Positions 21,691 to 33,375 of a stretch of 64,000 nucleotides of DNA are shown piece after piece (position 1 is the stretch's first letter; every line of letters begins with the position of its first letter). Source of the DNA: Anoplolepis gracilipes (Eukaryota; Arthropoda; Insecta; Hymenoptera; Formicidae). The notes under the pieces were generated by a model. That model was not told the origin of the DNA. It did not search any database and saw nothing but the letters and a program-made list of their open reading frames with translations. The stretch spans positions 14,027,001 to 14,091,000 of the forward strand of contig NC_132972.1 of the NCBI RefSeq assembly GCF_047496725.1, written 5' to 3'. A program made the translations under genes and the position numbers.

Positions 21691-22080
21691 AGCATCTACG
21701 AGAATTTATTTCGGCATCTACATAATATACGCTCTATCAAATCAACGAACGTTGATAATTGATAATCAGATAATGATATAATAGCTAGATAACGGATTAT
21801 ATTAGTAATTCGATATCTCATTTCGATAATTGAGACTGGTCCGAGTTTACTATTAAGCAAACGAGTCGCCAGTCCTTTTCGAAATGACGTTAATTAGGCT
21901 GTCCCTCATTGTGAATGTTGACTCGATATCTCAGCGGTCGATTATATTCTATCTCTTGAAAGAAAGTGCTTAAAGCTTGTCCCCATTATTCTTCGTACTA
22001 ATAATTGAGGTTGATTGTATATATATGTATATGCGTTTGCTTGTACATCAAAACGAGACGATCATCTGCCGGTTTTTCCC
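21691..22080. promoter_or_regulatory. Weak island with homeodomain-type motifs
   Basis: Moderately GC-richer block with many GATAAT/TAAT-type strings (21745-21840) and a mixed stretch to 21990. Possible enhancer; weak evidence. Confidence 0.2.
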
Positions 22081-22600
22081 TCGATTCTATTATATTTTTA
22101 GTACATTCGGCAGTAAAAAAATTTTCTTAATAACTTTAAAAAGTAAACTTTGAAATATAATATATTTGTATGATTCTATTTGATTTTCAAATAAAAAAGA
22201 TACATATAAATATTACCAAATTTATATCATGATACGTAGATTATAAAATTTACGAGTTTTATACATCATCAGATATTTTATTTTCAGTTTATAAAATATT
22301 CTTCCAATATTCTCTTTTAAAAGTATAGCAAATTAAAAGAAAATATTTTTTGAAAATAAACAAATATATATGCGCATAATAATCTATGAATTTAATATTA
22401 ATAATTATAATTAATAAATCTAATATTTTTCTATGTCTAAAACAAGAGTTCTTTTTTTAAACATAAATAATACATTGTTTTCTCACTATCATAGTTATGA
22501 TAGTAATTATTTTTTATATCATTTTTATTACTATTTAAAAATTTACTCTGGATCTTAAAAATATTAAATTAGTTATACCAAAAAATAAATAAATTTTCAT
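22081..22600. other. AT-rich spacer, nothing seen
   Basis: AT-rich with homopolymer runs. A short imperfect inverted repeat (ACTATCATA...TATGATAGT) at about 22486-22505 is the only structure noted. Confidence 0.55.
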
Positions 22601-23270
22601 GGTGGAAGTTAATTCACTGATCAAAGGAATCAATCATGTGGCTACGAAATAGCATGACAAAGAATTCTTCATATATCGCCTATACATAAAGCTAATATAT
22701 AAAGAAAGATAAGAGCCAAGAGAAAGGATAGGCAAAGGTTATAGAGAGTATGAGGATGGGGAAAATAACCAAATCTTCTAGCGAGATATGAACCATAAAC
22801 GAGGCAATCTGCCGGAATCCTGAAGAGCGATTGGCGATATTTCAAGACCGGCTTGAAAGCAAACCGTCTGGAAGATCGTCTACCAAAAGGGTCAAACGCA
22901 AAGACTAACGCCCATATACACACGTTTACACGTGCATTAGACATCCGCCAATCCAGTGAGGTTTCTAGTACAAATACATGAATTAGATTCACGCATACAC
23001 TCGTCGACAGACGTCGATCAGCCGTGAGAACGTCCTTTGATAGAGCCTGAATTCCTCGCGCTTAATTGATCCGGGAGTCAATTTGGGCCCTAGAAAAAGA
23101 ACAGGAAGTCTCCCGTATCCATAGCTCCTTCCGTTCCCAACGATCGAGATCGATCTCTCGTCGACAACAGCAGGTAAAGATGCAAACGCGAGTCAAGGTC
23201 GTAGATGCACTTAATAGGAGTTGTCGGGCAGTTATATCGTACTAGTTTGCGTTAGCGATTCTTCATTTAG
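22601..23270. promoter_or_regulatory. GC-richer island
   Basis: Non-repetitive CpG-containing block. The 107-codon minus-strand frame 22669-22992 translates to a mixed sequence with a hydrophobic C-terminus, but matches no domain I know and has no splice support. CAGCAG then GTAAAG near 23168-23178 is a weak donor on the plus strand. Confidence 0.24.
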
Positions 23271-23800
23271 AAAAAGTAATAAAAGTACATTTTTTTAAAG
23301 AAAGAGTAATAAAATAAATAGGGCAATAATTATATTTTAGTCATAAAAAATTTTAAAAATTATATAATTAATAAAGAAAATATAAAATTCAAGAATATAA
23401 GTATGCATAAAATTAACATATTTTGCTGTAAAAAAAAAGTATATGTTTATTTATAATATTTCTTTTTCATAAATAACTGGTATATTTAACGAAACTTCTG
23501 CAGAATATTAATTCACTTGACTTGGAAAGAAATATTAATATGCTACTTTTCTTCGACGCAAGCAATTTAATAGATACATATAAATCGACGAAATTAAAAT
23601 TATATTAATTTAAGATCATGGTAATTACAAAAATTTTTTTAAATATATTAATATTGAAAAAATGAACAACACAGATAATACAAGAATGCGAATGCACAAT
23701 TTGCCAAAAATATCAAAAGATAGGAAAATTTCTACCTCCAGGAAATGAAAAAAAAATCTCAGTTTTCGTATTTTTGGAGCAAAGTGCTATACGAAAAAGG
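23271..23800. other. AT-rich spacer, nothing seen
   Basis: AT-rich sequence with short A runs. No gene seen. Confidence 0.55.
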
Positions 23801-24033
23801 CAAAATTCACAATCGCGATAGATAAGTGCCAAGTTCTCTTCCTTGTTGCTCGATTATAATTTGCGAAGATATCGCGAGTATATCGCCGTCCATCACTAAA
23901 GTTTCCCATCTCCAGAAACGAACAACGGAGCAGGAAAAAGATGTCCTACTGCGGGCATCGAGAACGGATGGACAAGAGCGAGCCCGGTGTCGGTCGGTCG
24001 GACGATCCGCCTGCGGGCAGCATGTGGACAAGG

Positions 24034-24051
24034 CAGCAGCAGCAGCAGCAG
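24034..24051. repeat. Short CAG trinucleotide repeat
   Basis: Six perfect CAG units inside a CpG-rich island. Confidence 0.85.
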
Positions 24052-24570
24052 GTGATCCCGGTATATAATGGTACGTGTGCACGGACGCTGCATGTGTGCG
24101 ATGCACCCACGTGTCGCACCGTGCGCCCGGTGTATCGCGTAGCCGATAGTCGGTCATCCGGCGCACCACATTGCGACGGACGAGGCCGGGAGAGGCGGAT
24201 AAGAATGAGCGATCTCGTTCTCCGACACGACGTGATCCTTCAAACACAACGTACACATTTGCATACGTCTTTTTTCAGAGCGAAATGTATGCGCTTCGAA
24301 GTAACGTTACTTATCGCCGAGAGCGACAAATGCGCTGCGAAAGACGCATAACGCGACGTATCAACTAATTTAATCTTCTCAATCGTCGTTCTAATTCGAA
24401 TTTTAAATTTTTAAAAGACGGTTCAATGCATTTCTTACGATATATTATACGTTGAACGGAGCATAATTTTGACAAGAGGAAGATTTCAAAATCTCAAAAT
24501 GTCAAAGTCGAGAGTGCCTGTTATAAGAAAATATAGTGATATATGTTAACTTGAATTGAAATTTAATCAG

Positions 24571-24660
24571 GTGTCGTTTTCGAAAAGCACTTATGAGAAA
24601 CAGCGCGAAAATTTATACGCGAGATCAATAATTGGCCGTATCGACTTTCGATTTATCAAG
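24571..24660 (+). other. Weak internal exon candidate, exactly 30 codons
   Basis: TTTAATCAG acceptor ends at 24570 and a GTACGC donor follows 24660 after ATCAAG. The 90 bp are open in phase 0; the translation begins VSFSKSTYEKQRENLYARS and ends IDFRFIK. The acceptor has almost no pyrimidine tract and GTACGC is a poor donor. No family is recognised. Confidence 0.13.
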
Positions 24661-24810
24661 GTACGCACAAATATGGATCGCCTTTCTGTCTCGTCTCACG
24701 ATAGAACTGGTACACAATCAAGACAAGCAGACAATGTTTACAAAGTGTCGCGACACTGACGAGCTAATGGCTCGAAGACATTAAGTTAATTGCTCGGCAC
24801 GTCGTACCTG

Positions 24811-25020
24811 TGTACTCGCATTTGCGTGCGCGACGAGCCCATCTTTCTTTTACTATCTGCTTTTCACCCTCTTGTGTTCCCTACTCCTTGCCGCCGTCAC
24901 GTAATGTTCACCGTAATGGAAGTAACGTAAAGGACACGAGTACCACCCGCCGAGTGATATTCCCGCGGCAAGGGCCTCATCTTTGTCTCCCAGTGTCCGA
25001 TCCATTAAAATAAAAGTCCA
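24811..25020. promoter_or_regulatory. Continuation of the island
   Basis: CpG- and CT-rich tail of the preceding island, with short frames on both strands and no recognisable gene. Confidence 0.2.
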
Positions 25021-25420
25021 TAGACAAGCTGTGTTACATTTTACAAATTTAAATTCGTATTGTAAAGTGTCAAGCAATTAAATCAGATAATTAGACCAGA
25101 TATCTGAAATCATTTCTTTTAAATTGAAACATCAAATTTGTAGAAGCGTCAAATTTAAATTAAATATAACAAATAATAATATAAAATGCATAAAATATTA
25201 TATATACACACACATAATTAAATATAAGTTTCTTTAAAATTATTGTAAATAACTGCATTTTATTATAATGAAATATTGAATTAGACAATATCTCATTATA
25301 ATTGATAACGTTATTCTCAAGTATTAGTTTCACAAAATCTTTAAAAAATCGGATAAAAAGTTAGAAAAAAAAAAATTTTGCCAAATCTGTGAATAAACAC
25401 GCGTGCATTTATTTTTAAGG
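25021..25420. other. AT-rich spacer, nothing seen
   Basis: AT-rich with short CA repeats near 25206-25214. No gene seen. Confidence 0.55.
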
Positions 25421-25583
25421 ACCGCGCATTCTTATTAGTAATCAACTATCTGTCTCGTCATCCCAAAACCTTTCTTCAACGCGATAATATTGTTCGAGCT
25501 ATATGCCAATAGCAAACATTCTAAACTCACAAAATAGGAAATATGTAAATAGGATGTCTAGTATAATTTTAGTATGCGCCATC

Positions 25584-25613
25584 GCGCTTGCCCGCGCTTG
25601 CCCGCGCTCGCCC
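25584..25613. repeat. Three tandem 10-bp GC-rich units
   Basis: GCGCTTGCCC, GCGCTTGCCC, GCGCTCGCCC in direct succession. Confidence 0.8.
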
Positions 25614-25791
25614 CTTTACGCGTAAAAGGAAAAACAACTCCGTCGTAGTTGGAGGGGTATTACGGCACCTCCGTCGCTGATTTTTCCTGCCCGTCGAACC
25701 GTCTACGTGTATTTACATAAAATGGCGAGTCGTCGGAATTTTTAAATCAAATTCCTTATCGAACAAGCACGAGCTCGTGCAAAAGGGGAGG

Positions 25792-25821
25792 ATGGCGGGG
25801 TGAGTCGGCGGTGCGAGAAAG
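25792..25821 (+). other. Candidate 3' end of a first exon with tandem donors
   Basis: AAAG then GTGAGT at 25822-25827 is close to the consensus donor. A second GTGAGT lies at 25800-25805. ATG at 25792 (context GGGGAGGATGG) stays open if the first donor is used (M-A-G...), but hits TGA after three codons if the second is used. No upstream acceptor is apparent, so it would be a first exon. Another short ORF (ATGGCGAGTCG...) ends before it. Confidence 0.25.
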
Positions 25822-26090
25822 GTGAGTCTCTATCTACCACCAGTGAGATAACGAGCTCGTTCCTTTTCCACGATCCTCTGCACCCCGGGGTACTCGTAAC
25901 CCCCGCCGGAGCTTTCTTCTTCTCTTTCGCGCTTTCCGTCTGCAGTCAATTCCTTCTTCCTCGCTTCCGCTCGCTCTCCTCTTTTACCTCGCGACTTTCC
26001 AAGCCGTGACCCAATGCGGGAAATGAGAAAATGATAAGAAAATATACCCTTGGAAGCTAGGCGGACTAAGAAGAGACTTGAAGGTGCGAA

Positions 26091-26400
26091 CGAATGGAGT
26101 CACGTGACGATTTAGAAAGATACTGAATATTTTTATAATAAAGGTTTTTAAAAATATGTATATAAATATTTTTTAATATATACAATAAATTATATAATAC
26201 TAATTATATTTTTCATTTTTTTATTTTTCAACTTTCTTTTAATTATTTTTCGAGTTATATTTTTCCCAAAAGTTATACTTTTATAATATATGTAGGTCTT
26301 AACTTACTTAAAAAATATGAACTCTTTTTTTGATTTATTCAATATTATTAATACAGATATTTTTTATTATATTCGTTAAATATCATCTATTAATATGCCA
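26091..26400. other. AT-rich spacer, nothing seen
   Basis: AT-rich linker without coding potential. Confidence 0.55.
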
Positions 26401-26880
26401 TTTGATATAGTCTCCCTCAGCAGAGCAAAGAAAAAGAGAAAGTAGTGCTAGATAATCAAACGATGTTTTAGAAGGCGTGTGGGGTTATTGCTTTAGTATA
26501 ATTCCCTTATTACAATTCCACTGCGTATAAGCTTGCCGCAATATCTTGCACGATACGCATCAAAGTATTCGTCGAGATGAGCACAAAGGCGGAGCGGAAG
26601 ATCGTGGACGTGCGCGAGCGAAAGAGACCAAGAAATAGGGAATGGAGGAAGAGGAGGGGCCATCGAGGACATAAATCTTCGAAGCTTCCTTATCAAAGGT
26701 ACTCCACCGGGAAATGGCGGCAATCTTCTAGGTTCTCTTCTCGTTCTTGAAATAAAGAAGCCAATCGCAAGGCCGATGTGGCTATAGTACTGATCTAGAA
26801 TACGAAATAAATTTATTTTTTAATTTATCATAGAATGCAATGTTCTGCACGTATTCTTCTACTTTCATATCGCGAAGCAA
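26401..26880. promoter_or_regulatory. Island with a PHO/YY1-like site
   Basis: GC-richer, purine-rich on the plus strand, with several GAAAGAG/GAGGAAG strings and AAATGGCGGCAA at 26712-26723 (minus reading TTGCCGCCATTT), a good PHO/YY1-type core. GA-rich DNA plus PHO sites is typical of Polycomb response elements in flies; that reading is inference. Confidence 0.28.
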
Positions 26881-27055
26881 CATTTGACCTGGTAATATTA
26901 TATATATATATATATATAAAATTGTTTTTTTAAATGAAAGTTGCATCTAATAATTACAAAAATAATTATATTATCACATATAATAAAGTTTAAACATTTA
27001 TAAATGATACCTAAAACTATCTATATCAGTATTGAAATATTTAAGTAATTAATCG
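26881..27055. other. AT-rich spacer with short TA run
   Basis: Contains a TA run at about 26899-26918. Confidence 0.55.
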
Positions 27056-27258
27056 ATTAAACGCGGTGAATCTTCTCACGGCAACAGTCACCATCGCATA
27101 ATGCATTTCCGCACTTATAGGGCATAGTCGTTATCTTAGTAGTCGGTCTCTCCTTCAAGAGTTGTCAGGTGGGAAGAAAAGAGAGAGAGAACGCGAGAAC
27201 GAGAGACTGCCTTCAAGCCGAGGGAAATAGAAGTGCTATCGAGAGGAGAGAGAGAGGG

Positions 27259-27302
<44 letters not shown>

Positions 27303-27640
27303 GAAGAGAAAGGTAAATGGGGAGAGATCTGGCGGGAGAAGAGAAGAGGACCCTTGGCTTTCGCGAGTATTATCTTGTCAGCGGATAACGACACCTCGGC
27401 GTCGTACCTACGGCCCTCATCAATTATAAATCCCACCCACCAATCGCGATATCCCGATCCCACGGCCGCAACCGCGGATCGAGACGTCTCATTATATCGC
27501 TAGTCGGACATCGTGGTTTCGTCGAACCATCTCAAGGAGAAAAGAAGAGAGACTGGTTTCAGAGAGGGAATATTTCAAATAGACGTTGCAAAATTTAGAC
27601 TCACACCGAATATTCGGCTTTTATAATGGTACGAAGATGT
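27056..27640. promoter_or_regulatory. GA-rich island
   Basis: Mixed CpG block with dense GAGA sequence. The 86-codon plus-strand and 75-codon minus-strand frames crossing the repeat translate to Arg/Glu and Ser/Leu strings and are repeat artefacts. ACCGAATATTCGGCTT near 27606-27621 holds a small palindrome (CCGAATATTCGG). Confidence 0.25.
27241..27298. repeat. GA microsatellite
   Basis: Nearly uninterrupted (GA)n, with a shorter GA run at 27181-27190. Long GA tracts can bind GAGA-factor-like proteins. Confidence 0.85.
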
Positions 27641-28225
27641 CCGAATCTCTAAATCACATAGCAAGTATCTGTAATCAAAATGCATTACACATCATGTATA
27701 AAAGAAATATTAAAATATTCATACGAATATTTTAGAACATTATGGAATAATAAGAATTCTCTAAATTCTTTATACTGTTTTTAATAAAATTCAAGATTTT
27801 TTTCAATAAATTTAAAATTTAAATAAAAATTAAAAAATTAAAATTTTTTTCAATAAATTTATAAACTTATCACAAAACTATTAATTGATGTAAAAAGATT
27901 AATAATTACTAAATGTCGACAACTGATACAAGTTCATTGAGTAAATGCTTATGTAAGACAGTTATTAAGCAATACTTAACAAAACTGCGCATATTTAAAT
28001 ATGTTAAAACAACTAAATAAAACTTAAAATATAAGTGGGATTAACACAAAAGTTATAATTTTTTATTAATTATTTAATAAATTTTTATTAAATAAAACTT
28101 AAGACTCTCAATTTTTTATTTTTAATGAAGTATATATTATTATACTTATACAGCAGAGAGAGAGGTTATTAGAATTAGAAGATGACAAAAAAAACACGAA
28201 TTGTTAATAAAGAAAAGGAGTAAAA
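27641..28225. other. AT-rich spacer, nothing seen
   Basis: AT-rich sequence with A/T runs. No gene seen. Confidence 0.55.
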
Positions 28226-28700
28226 TATCAAGCTCTGTTATTAGATTCCAACAAGTCCTTCATTAAGAAACTTCAGATGAATGGTTTAATCGAAATCTGC
28301 AAAACAGCTATGTCTCGCTATCGTAAAGAATTCTTCGATCTTCTCGATTTTGTTCTTTTCCGATGAGTAGTCTACCCCCGATGGACAAAAGGTGTTTTGC
28401 TGTAATGAAGGGTTCGAAACGGCCTAATAAAAAGCGGATGCCATTACGCCTCTTGTCCTCGGGTTTTTGCTTACCGGGCCTGATACGTTTTCTTGCCGGG
28501 GCCCAGCGGAAGCTACCTTCGTGATGATCGCGACGATATCTCGATCTTGTCCCTAATGACGCTTAGTAATAATGCCTTGGAATAATACTGTCGACGAAAA
28601 AACTACTCATATTTCAGGATATCGCTGACGTTAAATTATATGTGGGCAGAATGAGATGATCGAGAAGTGTTACCCCGATGAAGAGTAATAGCGTAATATT
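28226..28700. promoter_or_regulatory. Non-repetitive island resembling a conserved element
   Basis: GC-richer, complex sequence without simple repeats from about 28360 to 28600, with TAAT-type cores (TGTAATGAAGG, CCTAATAAAAAGC, CATTACG) and almost no open frames. High complexity without coding potential is what conserved non-coding elements look like; conservation itself cannot be tested here. Confidence 0.32.
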
Positions 28701-29225
28701 TGCTAGAAAGGAAAAAGAATGAATTTCAAGTAACAATAACTTACTTGATTACTTCTGTACATCTTCATTGTGTACAAGCTGATTATAGTAATAAATTATT
28801 ACGGACCTAATAAGCTGCTTGCAATTTTAGATGTAAAGAGAAGTTGAGTGTATCTAATAATGTACATTGCACTATTATAATATCGAGAGATATGCTATAT
28901 ATACATTTTTTTTAAATAAAGAGAAAATATTGGGGAAAAGAGTAATAATTAAAAAAAAATTTTAATATACTTTATCAAATATATAAGCACAATTTTTAAT
29001 AAAGTAAACATGATACTTTCTCTTCCTCTCTTTCTATATATATATACATATGATACCGTATATTTTCAAGAATATCGCCAAATTATAATCTAAATAAAGT
29101 TCACGAAATGTTTAAGTTTTTTAATTACTTTTTGTAGCAAAGCAAAAAATTAAAAACTTAAAATAATAATCTTATTAAAGCAAATTATATCAGTGAGTCT
29201 CCTTTGTCATAAAAAATTCATTTCA
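28701..29225. other. AT-rich spacer, nothing seen
   Basis: AT-rich with short TA run near 29036-29045. No gene seen. Confidence 0.55.
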
Positions 29226-29390
29226 AAGGTAACAACATAACGAGATCGTGACTTACCTACTATAAGAAATAGCATTATGTGACCCTTAACCCTTTTAACA
29301 ATGTAAGCCTGATGGTCGTCAATGAAAATGTGGTTGCATGATCTCAGGCGTTTCTAAAGTAACTTTCTTTTTAACAGCATTATTTTTTTT
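29226..29390. other. Small mixed-composition patch
   Basis: Carries a good minus-strand donor string (ACTTACCTAC at about 29250) but no acceptor that closes an exon. Unassigned. Confidence 0.3.
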
Positions 29391-29445
29391 TAATTGATAA
29401 ATAATATTATTTGTTTTAAAACAAATATATATTATTTATCAATTA
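29391..29445. repeat. Near-perfect 55-bp AT hairpin
   Basis: Left arm TAATTGATAAATAATATTAT... and right arm ending ATTATTTATCAATTA pair almost completely around the centre GTTTTAAAAC. The same centre occurs in the hairpin at 41080-41152. Could be a MITE remnant or an extruding palindrome. Confidence 0.6.
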
Positions 29446-29980
29446 TAAAAGATAGTACTTTAAATAAAAAATAACTTTAAATAATACTTGTTTTATAACA
29501 ATAAAATTTATTTAAGTCATAAAAATATGTACAATTTATTATGTGTAGAATTTAAAATTAATTTCATTTTTTTAAGGTTCCAAAATTTCTTAATATATAT
29601 ACATATATATGTTAATAATACAATAGTAAAATTTGTTGCGTTTCTATCTGTTTATTATAGTTTTAGTGTTTATTATAGTTCCAAATAATTTTTTTTTCGA
29701 TCCAATTCGCGCGTGCAATTTAAATATAATCGAAAATATTATTTCATAGATAATTTTTAATTTTTCTGCTAAAGAAATTGAACTTCTTCAAAAGATGCTA
29801 ATAAAAATGTACTTTGTTTAACTCACTAATCTCTTTATATCATAATTATATTTTCAAATAAGAATTAATAAGCTCAAGCAAAATTATTTCTTCTACATAA
29901 TTAGTCGACTTACTAGAAATAGAATAATTAAATAAAAAATTAGAAAAGAAATTAATGAAACAAATCTTTTGGCATTGAAG
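29446..29980. other. AT-rich spacer, nothing else seen
   Basis: AT-rich; a 66-codon frame (29488-29688) is Phe/Tyr/Ile/Asn-rich from base composition and not called. Confidence 0.55.
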
Positions 29981-30870
29981 GAGAAGAAAGATCTTGGAAA
30001 GTAGAGTTTCACGTAACAGTACCAACCCTGTCCGACCACGTCGCTGTCTTCGAAAAAAAGTTACCCCTTAGAAAGAATTCTACCACATCGATGTGCTAGA
30101 GGGTTGAAAAGGGTGGACTGTTTTATCGACTCTTGCGATTCACAATTCCTTCAATTCTTTATGTTTCTATCACCAGATTGTTCTGTAGTCGTCATTATTT
30201 TTATAAAGTTTGCTTCCATCAAAATTTTATAAAGTTTTTATGTAATTGAAATATCCTCCGCCATATATACAGTTTTTAGGAAAATAAAATATATAAATTA
30301 AAAATCACATCAAGATACTAACAAAGAATATTTTATAATAGTTATGCATTAATATAAATAATATAAATAGTAAAATATTAAAATATCTTTTCTATGGTTA
30401 TTCAATTTAAATGAAATTATCAATTTATTTGATTTGAGATGATAGACATTAATATCAAGCTTCAGTATAAATGAAGAGCTTCAATATAAGTAAAAAATAA
30501 AATTACAAATTTTTGCAATTTTAAAATTTTATTCTCTCTTATCAAATTATATTTAAATATAGAAAATAAAAAATTGCAGAAATTTATATATCGTATTTAG
30601 AGGTTCGCTTCAAAGATATCATTTGTATTATACATTTAACACGGTATGCTTTTGAAACTTGATGCAAATTTTATATAAAATCGCGTGTAATATAATTTAA
30701 CACGACTCTTGTTACGCCAATATTAACACATATTTCAACAACAGATATTTTAAATTTTAAGAAAAATTTAGATCATTGAAATTTGCTTATTGTTCAATAT
30801 CATTTAATACACGTCATGAAACACGAAAGAATAAATTAATATTACATGTGATTCACTCTCCCTCTCTTTT
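29981..30870. other. Small island then AT-rich stretch
   Basis: GC-richer from 29981 to about 30200 without notable motif, then AT-rich to 30870. No gene seen. Confidence 0.45.
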
Positions 30871-31330
30871 TTTTTTTTACTGTTAACATGTATTTTCGGG
30901 CTGCGCGATACACACACGACATTAGGAACATACGCGTACGCATCCCCGCGAGCATTCAGAACCGACATATCGCAGCGGAAATATCTCGACCGTGTAATAA
31001 AGCACAGAGAAAAATGTCGAAACTCGAAACCGAGACGAAGCGCGAGGTGCATAATGTACGAGTATCATACGTCACAATCAACTGCACGCGGCGCCAAACG
31101 CTTATTTCTCCGATGGCGCTGCCACGCTATGAAATTACACCAACTTGACTTACGTTCGTGAACGACAATCTGACGTAGTCTAAACTCGGTTTCGCGCCTG
31201 GGAAAAATAATTTTCCCGTATACCTCTAACGGGGTGTTGTACCAACGTCAGTTACAGTCCAGAATTTTCGGAATTTATTGGTAATGGCCAAAATCTTGAG
31301 CAGAGCTAAAGAGTGTTGCTACACGAGAGG
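30871..31330. promoter_or_regulatory. CpG-rich island with E2F and CRE-like sites
   Basis: Contains ACGTCAC (31070-31076) and the E2F-type GCGCCAAA (31091-31098). On the minus strand a good donor (ACTTAC at 31148-31153 on plus) would end an exon at 31154; the exon's other edge is unclear. A plus-strand frame (30888-31148) includes an ATG in good context at 31014 but has no domain. Promoter-like; direction unresolved. Confidence 0.3.
31091..31098. promoter_or_regulatory. E2F-type site
   Basis: GCGCCAAA, reverse complement TTTGGCGC, matches the E2F/DP core exactly. Short enough to arise by chance. Confidence 0.3.
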
Positions 31331-31830
31331 GGCTTTGCTGAATTATTGACTTACTACTTGTTTCGTTTTCAACATTTTATATCGTTACTATAACAATGTG
31401 TAATAATATCTTTCATTACTACGTGTAATAATTTAATTACAACAAATATAAACATTAAAACTTTTTCCTTGATATCATTGTTAAGATGTAATCAAATATC
31501 ACAGCAAAAAGATGCAAACATTGATTATACTTTTTAATTTAATAATCTTTATATAGATTTTGTTTCTAGTAAATTCTGATCAACTGTCATGTTAGTTCAC
31601 TTTTATGAAAATTATATGTAAACAATTTTTCCTGGTTATGTATAAACTTAATATTTTTAAATTCTTATTTTCAATAAAAAAAAAAAAAAAAATCAATAAT
31701 GTATATGTATGTGATATTTTTACGAATTTTATACATAGGTATAATTTATTTTTATTTTGAAAAATATTTATTCATAGAGAATAAACATATAACATTAGAA
31801 TTTGTTACACACCGAAAGATTACTCTCGAT
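31331..31830. other. AT-rich spacer with poly-A
   Basis: AT-rich; A run at about 31676-31691. No gene seen. Confidence 0.55.
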
Positions 31831-32240
31831 ATTTCCTCCTCTCTGATCTTGATGAAATTCGGAATTTGCAATTTTCGGTACCTATATACCGGCAGAATTA
31901 CGCACGCATACACATGCGCGTTCCTCTGCAACCACATGCGCAAGCGGACTCGATAATGTCCTTTGATATTGTCCTTGAGAAATCCAGTAGGGAATCGATA
32001 TTCCACGGGTGTACCGTACGAAATTTCAAGCATGGCCAGGTCGTTTGATGACAAGCGCACCCTCACACGCAGGGGGAGGAAACCGAAATGCGTCCACCCC
32101 GTCCATCAAAGGGGGATGTGAATTCGACCAATTGATGGGTTTGGAGCCGGCGTCGATCAATCGACAAACTCCACGTTCAAAGCTAGTGGCCATTCCTACT
32201 CCACTGACCCTATTCGTTCGTTGTTCATTTCGTTGATAAA
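31831..32240. promoter_or_regulatory. GC-richer island
   Basis: Mixed sequence with overlapping frames of 60-108 codons on both strands and no recognised domain. No clear promoter or splice signals. Possibly regulatory. Confidence 0.22.
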
Positions 32241-32920
32241 TTTTATTTTGTTTTCCTTTTATACATACTACTATGGATATGTGTCGAGATTTATACGTTT
32301 TTTTTATAAATATAACATAATAATATAATATTTTATTATAAAAACTGTGCAAGCCACATTTGTTTTTAAATTATTTTTAATTAATTCGACACACACACAC
32401 ACATATTATATGTTATCTGTAAATAAGTATTTTATTTCAAAATTATTTTTCTTCTCTCTCTCTTTTTCTGTCTCTAAAATAAGTAAGATGTAGAAAAATT
32501 TTGTACGTAATTTAACAAATAATTTTGAAGATATAAATTTTAACATATCAGATAATTAGATTAAAAAGATATTAGATATAAGTCAAAGTAGAAGAAATCA
32601 TAAATATTTAAAAAATTATTGTGCATAATTTTTTTTTATATTTATTTCTTTAAAATCAATTCATTTTTAATAATAGTTTTTGAAAATTGTAAGTGTTTCG
32701 ACATTGCTCGCAAAAAAAGTTCAGATCTATCAATAAAGTGATCAAAAGTGGATGAATAAATAGATTATATTAATGGCTCTATTATTAAATTCGTTGAAAT
32801 GTTTCCTTTTTGAATCGCAATAAAAAAATTATTTGTGTAATTACATACATATCATATGCATTTCAAGAGAGATAAACATATCACAAATCATATTAAAAAT
32901 AAAAGAAAATGATAAGAAAG
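32241..32920. other. AT-rich spacer, nothing seen
   Basis: AT-rich with a short CA run (about 32390-32402) and CT run near 32450-32462. No gene seen. Confidence 0.55.
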
Positions 32921-33375
32921 GGTAACCATTCCAGTCGGAACACGCTTGATAACCGGGCAAGACAGATAACACATGCGCGGCTGACGAGGAGGCGCTCGGC
33001 GGGACTTGCATGCGGATAAGTTTGCCTTTCCGCATCGAGAAACTGGTGAAACGAGGCGGCCGCAGATCCGATCGGACAGCGGAATCGCAGGTACCAAGCT
33101 GGATTACATCCGCCTGGTCTGCCAAGCGCGGCAACCCTAGCCGACTTCAGTTTCGTTCCTGTGCAACGTTTAAAATCTTACCTGACACACAACATCTCTC
33201 TCTTCTCTCCCTTTTCCGCATCTTTCTTTCTCTCTCGATCTTTCCTAGATATTTCATGAACATGATCACGTCGTATCACAATGCAGAGGGAGAGAGAGAG
33301 AGAATCCTGCTTTTATTTCTCCTTCCTAATATAATACGGCGGATCCGACGTGGTTAGCCTAGATGCGCGGTCAGC
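32921..33375. promoter_or_regulatory. CpG-rich island
   Basis: Dense CpG block (32940-33170) followed by a CT-rich tract and a GA run at about 33288-33302. Plus-strand frame 33010-33357 (115 codons) is basic at its start and serine/leucine-rich later, without a domain. No confident gene. Confidence 0.24.

Larger units (their letters stand above)
23801..24810. promoter_or_regulatory. Large CpG-rich island with a CAG repeat
   Basis: One of the larger islands. It has a (CAG)6 run at 24034-24051 and CpG-rich sequence. Two long frames cross it in opposite directions (minus 23807-24256, 149 codons; plus 23941-24351, 136 codons). The CAG run reads as polyglutamine on one and polyalanine on the other. 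Neither has a domain or splice support. Promoter, enhancer or an unrecognised exon are all possible. Confidence 0.25.
25421..26090. promoter_or_regulatory. GC-rich island, possible promoter and first exon
   Basis: CpG-rich from 25570. Three tandem copies of a 10-bp unit (GCGCTTGCCC) at 25584-25613 are followed by mixed sequence and then by two strong donors, at 25800 and 25822. The arrangement resembles a promoter plus short first exon on the plus strand; the start site could not be placed. Confidence 0.3.

Noticed and set aside
23807..24351. Opposed 149- and 136-codon frames over a CAG repeat
   Set aside because: They cannot both be real, the repeat produces polyalanine or polyglutamine, and neither has splice sites or a domain. 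Kept only as an island.
27169..27463. Overlapping plus and minus frames through a GA microsatellite
   Set aside because: The repeat keeps several phases open; translations are Arg/Glu and Ser/Leu strings.
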